The notes under the pieces: generated by a model | Told to the model about the DNA's origin: nothing | The model's database searches: none | What the model saw: the letters and a program-made list of their open reading frames with translations, nothing else | Assembly (NCBI GenBank): GCA_030154185.1 | Contig: JASKKK010000002.1 | Location: forward strand, 30,621 to 94,620 | From: Desulfuromonadales bacterium | GTDB taxonomy: Bacteria; Desulfobacterota; Desulfuromonadia; Desulfuromonadales; Syntrophotaleaceae | DNA: 64,000 nucleotides | Direction of reading: 5' to 3' | Translations under genes and position numbers: made by a program | Shown: positions 18,843 through 28,356 of the stretch, piece by piece | Position numbering within the stretch: the stretch's first letter is position 1 | How the letters are laid out: the number at the start of each line of letters is the position of its first letter

Positions 18843-19034
18843 ATGTCCAGAGTATGCGATATCTGTGGTAAGAAACCGACCACTGGCAATAACGTCAGCC
18901 ACGCACATAACAAAACCCGCAAGGTTTGGTACCCCAACCTTCAGAAAGTAAGGGCCTTGCACAAGGGCAAAGTGCAGTCCGTCAAGGTTTGCACCCGGTG
19001 CCTGCGTTCCGGCGCTGTGACCAAGGCCATCTGA
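18843..19034 (+). CDS. rpmB: Ribosomal protein bL28, zinc-binding form
   Basis: The 63-residue product begins [12 protein letters not shown] and includes [16 protein letters not shown], the L28 core. Two CxxC pairs (Cys5/Cys8 and Cys50/Cys53) mark the zinc-containing C+ form. AGGAGG lies seven bases before the ATG at 18843; the track ORF extends far upstream and is wrong at its start. A strong hairpin follows, shared with the convergent ridA. Confidence 0.97.
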   Translation: MSRVCDICGKKPTTGNNVSHAHNKTRKVWYPNLQKVRALHKGKVQSVKVCTRCLRSGAVTKAI

Positions 19035-19049
19035 ACCGGGACCTGCCAT

Positions 19050-19091
19050 AAAAAACGCAACAGGGGAAGCCGGCCGGCTTCCCCTGTTGCG
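19050..19091 (-). terminator. Long perfect-palindrome terminator between ridA and rpmB
   Basis: A 36-base perfect palindrome (19056-19091; arm CGCAACAGGGGAAGCCGG) is preceded by six A's, which read as a T-run on the minus strand. It is therefore a strong intrinsic terminator for ridA and may also stop rpmB transcripts. Confidence 0.85.
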
Positions 19092-19121
19092 TATCCCCTT
19101 CTGTTTTCCCTCCGGTGATTC

Positions 19122-19508
19122 TCAGCTTCCCGAATAGGCTATGCCTTCGATTTCGACCAGGGCGCCCTTCGGCAAAGCCGTCACTTGAACCGTAGCACGT
19201 GCCGGTTTTGCTTCTCCGAAATATTCCGCATACACTTTGTTGACCGCGGCAAAATCCTGCAGATCGGCGAGGTAGACCGTCGTTTTCAACACCCGGTCCG
19301 CGGCGAGACCTGCGGCTTCCAATACCGCCTCGATGTTTTTAAGCACCTGTCGCGTCTGTGTTTCCGCATCCTGTCCAACAATATTTCCGCTGACCGGATC
19401 GAGGGGAATCTGCCCGGAAAAAAACAGATAGTCGCCGGTCCTTACCGCCTGGGAGTAGGGTCCGATGGCGGCGGGCGCCTTTTGCGTGTTGATTTTTTCA
19501 ATCGGCAC
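19122..19508 (-). CDS. ridA: RidA family enamine/imine deaminase
   Basis: RidA hydrolyses reactive enamine/imine intermediates such as 2-aminoacrylate. The 128 residues show [25 protein letters not shown] at the N-terminus, [18 protein letters not shown] in the middle and [19 protein letters not shown] at the end. The Arg of PARATVQV is the catalytic Arg known from the family. It lies downstream of the rel gene on the same strand, 121 bases away. Confidence 0.95.
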   Translation of the reverse strand: MPIEKINTQKAPAAIGPYSQAVRTGDYLFFSGQIPLDPVSGNIVGQDAETQTRQVLKNIEAVLEAAGLAADRVLKTTVYLADLQDFAAVNKVYAEYFGEAKPARATVQVTALPKGALVEIEGIAYSGS

Positions 19509-19629
19509 GGCATGTACTCCTTCCTGGTTTACCGAAATGCAAGGACATCGCTATTGGGCCCGGTTCCCGCCGCAGGATATATGATTTCACCAAAACTCCT
19601 GTTGAGCTCTATGGCTTCGGCAGGATGAT

Positions 19630-21786
19630 TCAGTGGCGCAGACGCTCCACCTGATAAACGCCCTTGACCTGGTGCAAAGCATTGAGGACGCGGTTGAGAT
19701 GCTCGACGTCGACCACTTCGACAGCAAAAACGATAAGACTTTTCTGGGTCTTGGTCCGCTGCACACTGGCGCTGGCAATATTTGCCTCACAGGCACTGAT
19801 AGCGTTGCTGACACTGGCCAGCACCCCTTTTCGGTCTTCGGTGGCAAGGCGGATCTTGGCCGTGTGGGGCGCTTTCTTCTTCACATCCCATTCAACTTCG
19901 ATTTGCCGATCCCTGTCACTCTCCAGCACACTGGGGCAGTCGGACTGATGGACGGTAATGCCGCGCCCCCGGGTGATAAAACCTACCACCGGATCCCCGG
20001 GCAGAGGATTGCAGCATTTGGCAAAACGCACCATGATATCCCCGATACCTTGGAGCTTGATGGCGCTCGATGGCTTTTTTCGAACCGGACCGGCCTGCGG
20101 TGCCGCTACCCCCTTATCTTCCGCTTCGGGACGAAGTTTATCCGCAGGAACGACCCGGCTTACAACCTGCCCGAGAGGAACTTTGCCGTAGCCGATGCCA
20201 GCCAGAAGATCGCTGGACCCATGATAACCGAGATCCTGCATGGCCTGGGAAAATTCCTTGGATGCCAACACTTTTTTAAGGCTGCAGCCATATTTACGCA
20301 GACGCTTTTCAAACAGCTCCTTACCGAGCTCGATGCTTTTTTCCCGTTGTTCGGTCTTGACCCAGTGGCGTATTTTGCTGGCCGCGCGGGAGGTAACGAC
20401 GAACTTGAGCCAATCCTTGCTTGGCGTCTGATTCGGTGAAGTGACAACCTCCACCACATCGCCGTTATTGAGAGGGGTCTTCAACGGTACCAGCTTGCCG
20501 TTGACCCGCGCACCCACGCAGCGATTACCGACTTCCGTGTGTACGCTGTAGGCAAAATCGATCGGTGTCGCTCCGCGAGGGAAAGCCTTCACCTCCCCCT
20601 TGGGGGTAAAAACATAAACCTCTTCGGAAAACAGATCGACCTTGACGGAACCGACGAATTCGTGGGAATCGGAAAATTCCTGCTGAGAATCGAGCATTTG
20701 CCGCAGCCAGCCGAATTGCCTTTCGTCCTTGGTGACGATACTGTCCCCGCCGCGACCTTCCTTATATTTCCAGTGGGCGGCAATCCCCTCCTCGGCAACC
20801 CGGTGCATCTCCTCGGTGCGGATCTGCACTTCCATGCGTTCACCGTAAGGACCGATCACCGTGGTGTGCAGCGACTGGTACATATTCGCCTTGGGCATGG
20901 CGATGTAGTCTTTGAAACGGCTGGCAATAGGTTTCCACGCCGCATGGATGACCCCCAGCATGGCGTAGCAGTCCCGCACATCCTTGACAATCACCCGAAA
21001 TGCGATGAGATCGTACACCTGCTCGAATTCGATTCCCTGACGCTGCATCTTTCGCCAGATGGAATACAAGTGCTTCTGGCGACCGTAGCACTCCCCTTCG
21101 ATGCCGTTTTGCCGCATCTTTTCACATAACTGCTTGCGAACATTCTCCACATATCCGGCCCGGTTTTTGCTCTGCTGCTCCATTTTGGTGCGCAGGTCGG
21201 CATAAACCTCGGGCAACACGTAACGCAGGGACAAATCTTCCAGTTCGCACTTCATCCAGCTGATACCGAGACGATTGGCCAACGGCGCGTAGATATCCAG
21301 GGTTTCCTGGGCGATGCGACGCTGCTCCGCTGCCTCACGGCTTTCGAGGGTGCGCATGTCGTGCAACCGCTCGGCCAGTTTGACCAGAATCACGCGGATG
21401 TCGCTGGCCATGGCCAACAGCATTTTGCGGAAATTTTCCGCCTGCTGTTCTTCGCTGGTGGTAAAAGTGATGCGCCCCAGCCTGGTCAGGCTCTGTACCA
21501 ACTCTCCGACATTCTCGCCGAAAAGAGCCTGCAATTCACCGACATCGGCCAGTTCCTGCTGCAGAATATCGTGCAGCAGGCCGGTCGTAATGGTGGGGAC
21601 ATCCATCTTGAGGCGAATGAGGATATTGGCGATTTCGAGACTGCTGTTGAGGTAGGGTTCGCCCGACAGACGCGATTGTCCGCGATGCACCTTGGCGCTG
21701 TAGACATAAGCCTTCCGCAATATGTCTACATCGGCCTTTGGATTGTAGGCTTGGATTTTTTCGATTATTTCATCTAAACGGAGCAT
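19630..21786 (-). CDS. relA: RelA/SpoT homologue; synthetase intact, hydrolase site degenerate
   Basis: A long RSH protein of 718 residues: HD region 1-150, synthetase about 200-350, TGS about 390-450 (VYVFTPKGEVKAFPRGATPIDFAY), and a C-terminal ACT domain. The synthetase looks active, with YDLIAFRVI, RFKDYIAMPKANMYQSLHTT and EVQIRTEEMH; RFKD is the bifunctional-lineage motif. In the HD domain, residues that bind manganese or water in Rel of Streptococcus equisimilis are changed: the His of PYxxHP is Ser48, HDxxED is HDILQQ, and DRLHN is ERLHD. ppGpp hydrolysis is therefore probably lost. It lies downstream of rpoZ, behind a terminator. Confidence 0.92.
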   Translation of the reverse strand: MLRLDEIIEKIQAYNPKADVDILRKAYVYSAKVHRGQSRLSGEPYLNSSLEIANILIRLKMDVPTITTGLLHDILQQELADVGELQALFGENVGELVQSLTRLGRITFTTSEEQQAENFRKMLLAMASDIRVILVKLAERLHDMRTLESREAAEQRRIAQETLDIYAPLANRLGISWMKCELEDLSLRYVLPEVYADLRTKMEQQSKNRAGYVENVRKQLCEKMRQNGIEGECYGRQKHLYSIWRKMQRQGIEFEQVYDLIAFRVIVKDVRDCYAMLGVIHAAWKPIASRFKDYIAMPKANMYQSLHTTVIGPYGERMEVQIRTEEMHRVAEEGIAAHWKYKEGRGGDSIVTKDERQFGWLRQMLDSQQEFSDSHEFVGSVKVDLFSEEVYVFTPKGEVKAFPRGATPIDFAYSVHTEVGNRCVGARVNGKLVPLKTPLNNGDVVEVVTSPNQTPSKDWLKFVVTSRAASKIRHWVKTEQREKSIELGKELFEKRLRKYGCSLKKVLASKEFSQAMQDLGYHGSSDLLAGIGYGKVPLGQVVSRVVPADKLRPEAEDKGVAAPQAGPVRKKPSSAIKLQGIGDIMVRFAKCCNPLPGDPVVGFITRGRGITVHQSDCPSVLESDRDRQIEVEWDVKKKAPHTAKIRLATEDRKGVLASVSNAISACEANIASASVQRTKTQKSLIVFAVEVVDVEHLNRVLNALHQVKGVYQVERLRH

Positions 21787-21867
21787 GCTGATTCACCGGC
21801 CCTGTTGCCGATGCCATTAAAAAGCGGCCGCTTGAGGACGATCAGCCGGAATAATCCATCGGGCCGC

Positions 21868-21906
21868 AGAAAAGAAAACAAAACCGGGCCCTTTGGGTCC
21901 GGTTTT
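21868..21906 (-). terminator. Intrinsic terminator after rpoZ
   Basis: AAAACCGG-ACC arms pair around a short loop (21880-21906; one G-U pair) and are followed on the minus strand by a T-rich tract. It would end the yicC-gmk-rpoZ transcript before the rel gene. No good promoter was found in the 90 bases left before the rel start, so partial read-through is possible. Confidence 0.65.
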
Positions 21907-22023
21907 GATGCTTGTGCCCACATGCATGGTCCCGGAAGCCGGCTCGAAACTTTCCGCTGTCCCCTGAAAAAATCGGACGGTCGCCAGGACACCGGAACAC
22001 CGGCAGAATGAAGGCGGGGCAGG

Positions 22024-22230
22024 TCACCCTTTGCGGGTAGGAATCTCGTAATCGACCTTTCCGGCGGCGATTTCGCGCAGGCAATGGACGACCCGCTTGT
22101 TGTTGGATTTGTTTTCGATGAGCTGTTGAGCACCTTTGTAAAGCTGCTTGGTCCGTTTGGCGGCAACCATCACCAGCAAAAAGCGATTAGGAATCTGCTG
22201 AAGGCAATCTTCGACAGTGATTCTAGCCAT
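22024..22230 (-). CDS. rpoZ: RNA polymerase omega subunit
   Basis: A 68-residue omega protein starting [30 protein letters not shown]. The MAR N-terminus is the part that contributes to ppGpp site 1 at the beta'-omega interface in E. coli, so that site may exist here. Omega aids beta' folding and assembly. The order yicC-gmk-rpoZ-rel is the classical one. Confidence 0.95.
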   Translation of the reverse strand: MARITVEDCLQQIPNRFLLVMVAAKRTKQLYKGAQQLIENKSNNKRVVHCLREIAAGKVDYEIPTRKG

Positions 22231-22302
22231 AAGCCTTTTTTCCTTCCCCTGTAAATTCGTTGTTAAATACCGCTTCGGAATACCTTGAACCGGTCCCCGA
22301 TA

Positions 22303-22938
22303 TCATGCGGTCGTCTCAAGATCCTGCATATCGATCCCGAACAGACGTATGGCTTCCTCCCTCGTGCGGGAAGACCGGCATCCTTCCGCCAGGATTATTC
22401 CTTTGAATTTTTCGACGGCTTGCGACAGATCGTCGTTGACGATGAGGTAATCATACCAGACCAGCTCCCGGATTTCACGCCGGGCATTGGCCAGGCGCCG
22501 GCCGATAACCTCTGGGCTGTCGGTATTGCGACCCCGCAACCGTCTCTCAAGCTCTTCCAAACTCGGTGGCAAAATGAATATGAAAACCCCATCGGGGCAA
22601 TGACGCTTGAGCTGTTGCGCTCCCTGACAATCGATATCGAGCAGCAAATCCTGTCCCTGATCGCGCGCTTCCTGCAGGGTGGCCAGAGCCGTACCGTAGC
22701 AGTTGCCATGCACCCTTGCCCATTCGGCAAACGCCCCTTCGGCGACCATGGTATCGAAAATTTCCTGAGAAACGAAATGATAATCGACACCGTCCGTTTC
22801 GCCGGACCGTCGCGGTCGGGTGGTAAAGGAGACAGAGTGACGCATATTGGGAAAAATGTCAATAATCTGCCGGCACAGTGAGGTTTTACCTGCTCCCGAA
22901 GGCGCGGATATGACAAACAGGATGCCGTTTCGTTTCAT
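22303..22938 (-). CDS. gmk: Guanylate kinase
   Basis: Gmk phosphorylates GMP to GDP. The P-loop is [13 protein letters not shown] near residue 10, followed by SFTTRPRRSGETDGVDYHFV, the GMP-binding segment, and LLLDIDCQGAQQL. I start at MKRNGILFVISAPSG (22938), as in homologues, with GGGAGAGA upstream; the track ORF adds 17 residues. The product is 211 residues. It lies between yicC and rpoZ. Confidence 0.96.
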   Translation of the reverse strand: MKRNGILFVISAPSGAGKTSLCRQIIDIFPNMRHSVSFTTRPRRSGETDGVDYHFVSQEIFDTMVAEGAFAEWARVHGNCYGTALATLQEARDQGQDLLLDIDCQGAQQLKRHCPDGVFIFILPPSLEELERRLRGRNTDSPEVIGRRLANARREIRELVWYDYLIVNDDLSQAVEKFKGIILAEGCRSSRTREEAIRLFGIDMQDLETTA

Positions 22939-22981
22939 GCATTCTCTCCCGGACATGGCAGCCGCAGTCGGCGGCCTTAGA

Positions 22982-23860
22982 TCATTCAATGTTCTGTACC
23001 TGTTCGCGAATCTTTTCCAGGTCGGCCTTCATGGCCACAACCAGACGCGTCAGTTCCAGGTCGTTGGACTTGGAGCCCATGGTGTTGGCTTCCCGATTCA
23101 TTTCCTGAAGGATGAAATCCATCTGCCGGCCGACAGCCTCCTCAACACTGAACAGCCCTCTGAACTGTTCGATATGGCTGTTGAAGCGGCTGAGCTCCTC
23201 GCTGATGTCGCAGCGATCGGCGAACACCGCTATTTCCTGGGCAATTCTCTGGGGATCGGCTTCGAAACCTTTCTCCAGCCGCGCCAATCGTTCGGTGAGT
23301 TTTTCTTTCCACTCCACGGGGACCTGAGGCGCGCGCTCACGCGCTGCAATCAACAGAGACTCGATATGTTCCAGATGTTCTTCCATATCGCGACGGGTGG
23401 CCGTTCCCTCGGCATTGCGCATCTGTTCCATGGCACCCAGTGCCTTTGTCAGAGCCTCCGCCAGACATCCGCTCACCGCCTCTTCATCAGGCTCGGCCTC
23501 GGCCAGAGCGATGACTTCCTTTTGTCCGGCCAACAGATCGACGGTCACCTCCCCTTCCAGGGCATATTCCGCACGCATCTGACGAAACAGAACCATGTAG
23601 GCAGCCGCAAGTTCCTTGTTGAGAACCGGCATTCGCCCTGCACAGGCATTGTTCTCGACATTGATGAATACGTCGATTTTGCCACGCTTCAGGCGTTCCC
23701 CTACCCGCTTTTTGATCTCTGCCTCATGGCCGAGGAGATAACGCGGCGCTTTTACGGATATATCGCCGTAGCGATGATTTACCGACTTGATCTCGACCGT
23801 AAGAGACATATCGCCGGCAATCGCCTGCCCCTTACCGTAACCTGTCATGCTTTTGATCAT
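22982..23860 (-). CDS. yicC: YicC family endoribonuclease
   Basis: A 292-residue YicC/YloC protein. The start MIKSMTGYGKG is diagnostic, as are VEIKSVNHRYGDISVKAPR and the C-terminal GRQMDFILQEMNREANTMGSK. E. coli YicC is reported to be an RNase acting on structured RNAs. The family commonly precedes gmk, as it does here. Central residues 140-220 look helical and coiled-coil-like. Confidence 0.95.
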   Translation of the reverse strand: MIKSMTGYGKGQAIAGDMSLTVEIKSVNHRYGDISVKAPRYLLGHEAEIKKRVGERLKRGKIDVFINVENNACAGRMPVLNKELAAAYMVLFRQMRAEYALEGEVTVDLLAGQKEVIALAEAEPDEEAVSGCLAEALTKALGAMEQMRNAEGTATRRDMEEHLEHIESLLIAARERAPQVPVEWKEKLTERLARLEKGFEADPQRIAQEIAVFADRCDISEELSRFNSHIEQFRGLFSVEEAVGRQMDFILQEMNREANTMGSKSNDLELTRLVVAMKADLEKIREQVQNIE

Positions 23861-23878
23861 GAACAGTCCTTTCGATGT

Positions 23879-24481
23879 CTAAGCTTCGGACGACAGGATC
23901 GCATCCTGTCGTAAAATAAAATCGACAGCTTCCGTCAGGCTGACGAAACGGGGGATGGAAGCATCGAGATTCTGTGCCGTTTCGGCGCCATAACCGGTCA
24001 ATACCAACAACGGCGTACAGCCGGCCCGCATTCCGGCCTCGATATCGGCCTGCTTGTCGCCGACCATGAACGATTGGTCCAGATCGATGTGCAACTGTCG
24101 GGCGGCCTGCAAAAGCAGGCCGGGCTCCCCTTTGCGGCAATCGCACTTTCGCCGCCAGGCTCCCCTTCCGGCCTCCGGATGATGCGGACAGACGAAAAAA
24201 CCGTCGACATGCGCATCCTCGGCAGCCAGTCGATCGGCGACATGGTCGTGCAAACGCCGCACATCCGACAGTTCGAAGTATCCCCTTGCTACCCCCGACT
24301 GGTTGGTCACCACCACCACCAGATAACCGGCCCGATTGAGACGCCGGATAGCCTGCGGCACCCCCGGAATAAAGGCGAAATCCTCCGCCCGATGCAGATA
24401 GTTCTTTTCTTCGTTGATGGTTCCGTCGCGGTCCAGGAAAACGGCCCGGCGGATCGGCGCTTTCGATTTATCCCTGGTCAT
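23879..24481 (-). CDS. gmhB: D-glycero-beta-D-manno-heptose 1,7-bisphosphate 7-phosphatase
   Basis: GmhB removes the 7-phosphate in ADP-heptose synthesis. It is a HAD phosphatase: [13 protein letters not shown] near residue 14, [11 protein letters not shown], a zinc site [13 protein letters not shown], and [13 protein letters not shown] use the ATG at 24481, which lies inside the 3' end of hldE (14-base overlap). About 200 residues, usual for the family. With hldE and gmhA it completes the heptose pathway within this window. Confidence 0.94.
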   Translation of the reverse strand: MTRDKSKAPIRRAVFLDRDGTINEEKNYLHRAEDFAFIPGVPQAIRRLNRAGYLVVVVTNQSGVARGYFELSDVRRLHDHVADRLAAEDAHVDGFFVCPHHPEAGRGAWRRKCDCRKGEPGLLLQAARQLHIDLDQSFMVGDKQADIEAGMRAGCTPLLVLTGYGAETAQNLDASIPRFVSLTEAVDFILRQDAILSSEA

Positions 24482-25940
24482 AACGATCAAGGATCCGCTC
24501 GATAATATTCGTGGTGGAACGGCCGTCGACGAGATCGATGAGTTCGACGCGCCCCCCATACCTCTCGACCGCCTCCCTGCCGACCACCGTCTCCGGCGTA
24601 TAGTCTCCGCCCTTGACCAGAATATCGGGACGCAGCATGTCGATCAGTTCCAGAGGCGTATCTTCATCGAACAGCACGACGTAATCGATGCAGCTCAAAG
24701 CCGCCAGAATATGGGCTCGCTCGTGCTCGTTGATAAGCGGACGGTTGGCCCCCTTGAGCCGCCGGATGGAAGCATCGGAATTCAACCCCAGAACCAGAAT
24801 ATCCCCGAGACGCCTGGCCTGTTGCAGATACTTGACGTGACCGACATGCAGCAGATCGAAACAGCCGTTGGTAAACACGATAGTCTTGCCTCGTCGCCGC
24901 TCGATCTCCAGAAGATTGCGCAGCGATTCGCGTAACCTGATTTTGGAGTCGAACTCCAGGGCGTGATGGGCCAGGGCTTCATGAATCTCTTCGACGCCGA
25001 CCGTGGAGGTTCCGACCTTGCCGACGACGATGCCGGCGCCGATATTGGCCAGGACAGCCGCTTCGCTGACAGGCAGGCCGCCGGCCAGGCCGAGGCCGAC
25101 CAATGACAGCACCGTATCGCCGGCTCCTGTCACATCGTACACTTCCCGCGCCTGCGTCGGCAGATGGACCTCTTCGCCGCTGTGAAAAAAGATCGATATG
25201 CCTTCCTCGCTACGGGTCACCATCAGGGTTTCGAGATCGAGGCGCTGCATGAGAGTTCGGGCGGCAAGACGCAGACTCTCTTCATCGACGATCGATACCC
25301 CCGAAGCGACTTCGGTTTCTTTGCGATTGGGAGTCAGCAGAGTCGCACCGCGGTATTTGCCATAGTCGTTGCCCTTGGGATCGATAACCACGGGAATGCC
25401 CTTGTCCTTGCCGACGGCGATAACCGCTTGCAAAAGGCCTTCCGTGAGCACCCCCTTGAGATAATCGGAAACCAGGATGACATCGAAGCGGTCGGCGCAA
25501 TTGCGCACGAAATCGGCCAACTGCTTCTCTTGACTGGCATCGATGGGAGTGCGGCTTTCGCGGTCGAACCGCATCATCTGCTGCCCCGATGCAAGGATGC
25601 GGGTCTTGCGGCTGGTGGTCCGTTTGCCGTCGAAGAGCAGCCCCTCGATGCCGACCCGCTTTTCTTCCAGGCGTCGACGCAATAAAAGCCCGTCATGTCC
25701 TTCACCGAGGATACTGGCGACATGCACCTGACAACCGAGGGTGACAAGGTTGTTGATGACGTTGCCGGCTCCACCGAGACGCAGATCTTCGCGAACGATA
25801 TCGACCACCTGTACCGGGGCTTCGGGAGAGATCCTGTCCGTACGCCCCCACAGATATTCATCCAGCATCAAATCGCCGATCACCAGCGCCCTGAGGCCGC
25901 TCAAACGCCCCAAAAGGTTTTCTATATTTATTCGGTCCAT
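24468..25940 (-). CDS. hldE: Bifunctional heptose 7-phosphate kinase / heptose 1-phosphate adenylyltransferase
   Basis: HldE performs the kinase and adenylylation steps of ADP-heptose synthesis. The N-terminal PfkB-type kinase covers about 1-330 ([22 protein letters not shown]; catalytic DVTGAGDTV). The C-terminal nucleotidyltransferase covers about 360-490 ([21 protein letters not shown]). I use the ATG at 25940, 12 codons inside the track ORF. The product is 490 residues, normal for the fused enzyme. An intrinsic terminator lies only about 20 bases upstream of the start, which suggests attenuation or an upstream promoter with read-through. Confidence 0.96.
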   Translation of the reverse strand: MDRINIENLLGRLSGLRALVIGDLMLDEYLWGRTDRISPEAPVQVVDIVREDLRLGGAGNVINNLVTLGCQVHVASILGEGHDGLLLRRRLEEKRVGIEGLLFDGKRTTSRKTRILASGQQMMRFDRESRTPIDASQEKQLADFVRNCADRFDVILVSDYLKGVLTEGLLQAVIAVGKDKGIPVVIDPKGNDYGKYRGATLLTPNRKETEVASGVSIVDEESLRLAARTLMQRLDLETLMVTRSEEGISIFFHSGEEVHLPTQAREVYDVTGAGDTVLSLVGLGLAGGLPVSEAAVLANIGAGIVVGKVGTSTVGVEEIHEALAHHALEFDSKIRLRESLRNLLEIERRRGKTIVFTNGCFDLLHVGHVKYLQQARRLGDILVLGLNSDASIRRLKGANRPLINEHERAHILAALSCIDYVVLFDEDTPLELIDMLRPDILVKGGDYTPETVVGREAVERYGGRVELIDLVDGRSTTNIIERILDRYDQG

Positions 25941-25960
25941 GGAAATTCCGTAAAAGACTG

Positions 25961-26001
25961 TAAAAAAAAACGGCAAGAAAGAAACCGGCCAAAGGGGCCG
26001 G
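25961..26001 (-). terminator. Terminator or attenuator just upstream of hldE
   Basis: CCGGCC and GGCCGG (25985-26001) form a GC-rich stem, followed on the minus strand by TTTCTTTCTTGCCG and a run of nine T's. It can end transcripts of the gene at 26109-27059. Because it ends roughly 20 bases before the hldE start, it could also act as a leader attenuator. Confidence 0.7.
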
Positions 26002-26108
26002 CCTCGTCAGCTCCGTGTGCGCATCAGCGCATACCATATCTCCCGGAAATATGCAAGATTTTCAAAACACGGATCGGCGTCGACAGAACAACCTTGCCTC
26101 TTCCCTGA

Positions 26109-27059
26109 TCAACCCAGCCTGTCGAGTACGGCATGGGCGAACAGCGGGATATTGATTTCATGATGGCCGGTAATGCTAAAGCCGCTCCCGTTGCCCATGG
26201 TCGGGCGTTTGACGACGTTGGTCAGGGGGCGATAGTGCTGAATCATGTCAAAATTGGCCGTCGTGAAACCGTCAACATGATATCCCAGGTTCTGCGCGAT
26301 GGACAAGGCCTTGAGAAAAACCTCCGGCAAAAGCACGGCCGATCCGACATTAAGCCAGACACCACCGTCACCGAGATCCGCGACCACCGATGTCAGAAGA
26401 CGGAAATCGCGATAGCTCATCTCACCGATAACCCCGCCATCGGCTTCGGGGTGTTGATGGATGATATCGGTGCCGATGGCGACATGCACGGTGACAGGAA
26501 TATCTTTACCGACACAGGCCGCCAACAGGCTGTAATCGCGATACGGATGTCGCTGATCGATGATCGCCCGACCTATGGTGCGACCGAAACCGCCATCATC
26601 GGTCATGCCCTGCTTGAGAATGGCGTTCATCCCCTGACCGGTTTCGAGGGAAAAGCCGAAATCACCGGCCGCCAGCACCGCCGCGACATCTTCGGATGTC
26701 GCACCGACCAGCGACACCTCGTAATCATGAATGGCAACCGAACCGTTGGTCGCCACCGCGGTAATCACATCGGCATCGATAAGAGCCTTCAGAACCGGCT
26801 GCAGGCCGCATTTGACGACATGCCCTCCCATGGCCAGCACCACCGGCTTTCCCTTTTCGCGGGCCGTTACGACCGCATCGACCACTCCTCGAAGATTGTC
26901 GGCACCGAGAAGGTGCGGAAGGCTATCGAAAAACTCCTTAAACGACCTGCCTGAGCGCGGAGTCCCAGCGAAATGCTCCCCGACCTTGACCTTATTGTCG
27001 CGCGTGGTTATGGAATAGCGTTTGACGCCGGAAAAATTCATGGGTCGATATCGCTTCAT
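26109..27059 (-). CDS. Conserved protein of unknown function, possibly deoxyhypusine-synthase-like
   Basis: A 316-residue soluble protein. VVLAMGGHVVKCGLQPVL suggests a Rossmann-like nucleotide site, and the segments TNGSVAIHDYEVSLVGATSEDV and AAGDFGFSLETG remind me of deoxyhypusine synthase-like proteins, though I cannot confirm this by alignment. The WGK segment carrying the lysine of true deoxyhypusine synthases is not visible, and bacteria lack the eIF5A substrate. The C-terminus has GFSITGHHEINIPLF. AAGGAT precedes the ATG at 27059. It sits between core glycosyltransferases and hldE, so a sugar-related role is conceivable but unproven. Confidence 0.6.
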   Translation of the reverse strand: MKRYRPMNFSGVKRYSITTRDNKVKVGEHFAGTPRSGRSFKEFFDSLPHLLGADNLRGVVDAVVTAREKGKPVVLAMGGHVVKCGLQPVLKALIDADVITAVATNGSVAIHDYEVSLVGATSEDVAAVLAAGDFGFSLETGQGMNAILKQGMTDDGGFGRTIGRAIIDQRHPYRDYSLLAACVGKDIPVTVHVAIGTDIIHQHPEADGGVIGEMSYRDFRLLTSVVADLGDGGVWLNVGSAVLLPEVFLKALSIAQNLGYHVDGFTTANFDMIQHYRPLTNVVKRPTMGNGSGFSITGHHEINIPLFAHAVLDRLG

Positions 27060-27163
27060 GAATGCTTATCCTTTCTGAGACCGGAACACCCGGGAATCGT
27101 CAGCTTTCACAGAACCGCGTTGCCGGTGCACTAACTGCAACGTGGGGAAAAGCAAATATCGTA

Positions 27164-28306
27164 TCATTTTGAGGCAATCAATCCTCGATAAAACTCAGCG
27201 GTTTTCAAGGCAATATTTCGCCAGGTAAATTCTTCGGTACGCTTCTTTGCATTCACGCCCATGAGCTCCCGGTTATCCATTTCCCAGAAGTCCATGATTC
27301 CCCGAGCCAGATCCCCGGGATCCGCCGGCCGAACCAGAATCCCGGTTTCTTTTTCAATGACCGTCTCCGCTATCCCTCCGACTCGCGATCCGATCACTGG
27401 ACGACCAACGGTCATGGCCTCCAACATGGAAATACTTGTAGCTTCCATCAGGGAAGGAAGAACCAGGGAATCGCAAGCCGACAAATAAGGGCCAAGAAGA
27501 GTGTTCTTTATAAAACCATCAAGACGAATGTGCTTCTCAAGTTCGTTCTCGCGAATAAAATCCCGTATTTTTTCCGATTCCCGATCGCCATCCATGTTTC
27601 CACACATGACACAAACAAGATCGGGAATCTTTTCAGCCACAAGTTTTATCGCTTGCGCCAGATAATACACCCCTTTTATGGGTGCAAACCTTCCCGTGTA
27701 CAACAACAGAAAAGCGTCTTTTTCTACGCCTATGATATCTCTGGCCTTGTCCTTGGAAATCTTTGCAAATTTATCAGGATCAACACCATTGGGAATGAAA
27801 AGGCAATTGCCGGATGGGACTCCGAGTCCCAGTGATTTTTGCCGGCGTTCTTTACAGGTTGCCACCAGACCATCGATCCCCCGAAGGTAATACCTCATTT
27901 TAAATCGCCACATCAGCGAATCAATATTTCTGAGAAACCTGCTGGTATGATTGGTCCAGACAGCGGTAAAGAAAGGAAAGTTTTTTTTAAGGAAGGCAAG
28001 GGCCGGCATCAGTTGATCGAGAGTATGAACATGAATGACATCCGGTTTGAATTCGGAAAAAAAGCCGGTCGTTTTTTGCGCAATTTTTTTCGCATTTTCC
28101 AACTTTTCCTTGGATGCGTCCCTTTTTATCACCCTGACCGGAATATCTCCCAGATTGTCATTCGAAGAAACGGTGCCTTTCCTGTCCCACAGCCAAACCT
28201 CAACCTGATGTCCGTTTGCGATCAAGGCCTTTGAAAGCTCATAAATATGAGATGCGATTCCTCCGATACTGGGCAGATAATCGGAGGTAAGCATGACAAT
28301 TTTCAT
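27164..28306 (-). CDS. GT4-family glycosyltransferase
   Basis: A 380-residue GT-B enzyme. The N-terminus MKIVMLTSDYLPSIGGIASHIYELSKAL is typical of family 4. The C-terminal domain shows LLLYTGRFAPIKGVYYLAQA and the EX7E region PSLMEATSISMLEAMTVGRPVI. Sugar donor and acceptor cannot be deduced; its place next to heptose and LPS core genes suggests core or O-antigen assembly. There is a 104-base gap before the following unknown gene. Confidence 0.88.
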   Translation of the reverse strand: MKIVMLTSDYLPSIGGIASHIYELSKALIANGHQVEVWLWDRKGTVSSNDNLGDIPVRVIKRDASKEKLENAKKIAQKTTGFFSEFKPDVIHVHTLDQLMPALAFLKKNFPFFTAVWTNHTSRFLRNIDSLMWRFKMRYYLRGIDGLVATCKERRQKSLGLGVPSGNCLFIPNGVDPDKFAKISKDKARDIIGVEKDAFLLLYTGRFAPIKGVYYLAQAIKLVAEKIPDLVCVMCGNMDGDRESEKIRDFIRENELEKHIRLDGFIKNTLLGPYLSACDSLVLPSLMEATSISMLEAMTVGRPVIGSRVGGIAETVIEKETGILVRPADPGDLARGIMDFWEMDNRELMGVNAKKRTEEFTWRNIALKTAEFYRGLIASK

Positions 28307-28356
28307 CTTCTCAACCTTTTATCTCAGGTGCGTTAACGACGGTCAAGCTAGGCACG

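Noticed and set aside
21815-21834. AAGCGGCCGCTT palindrome followed by T's as a second terminator before rel
   Set aside because: The palindrome has no loop and would give only a four-base stem, too weak for intrinsic termination.
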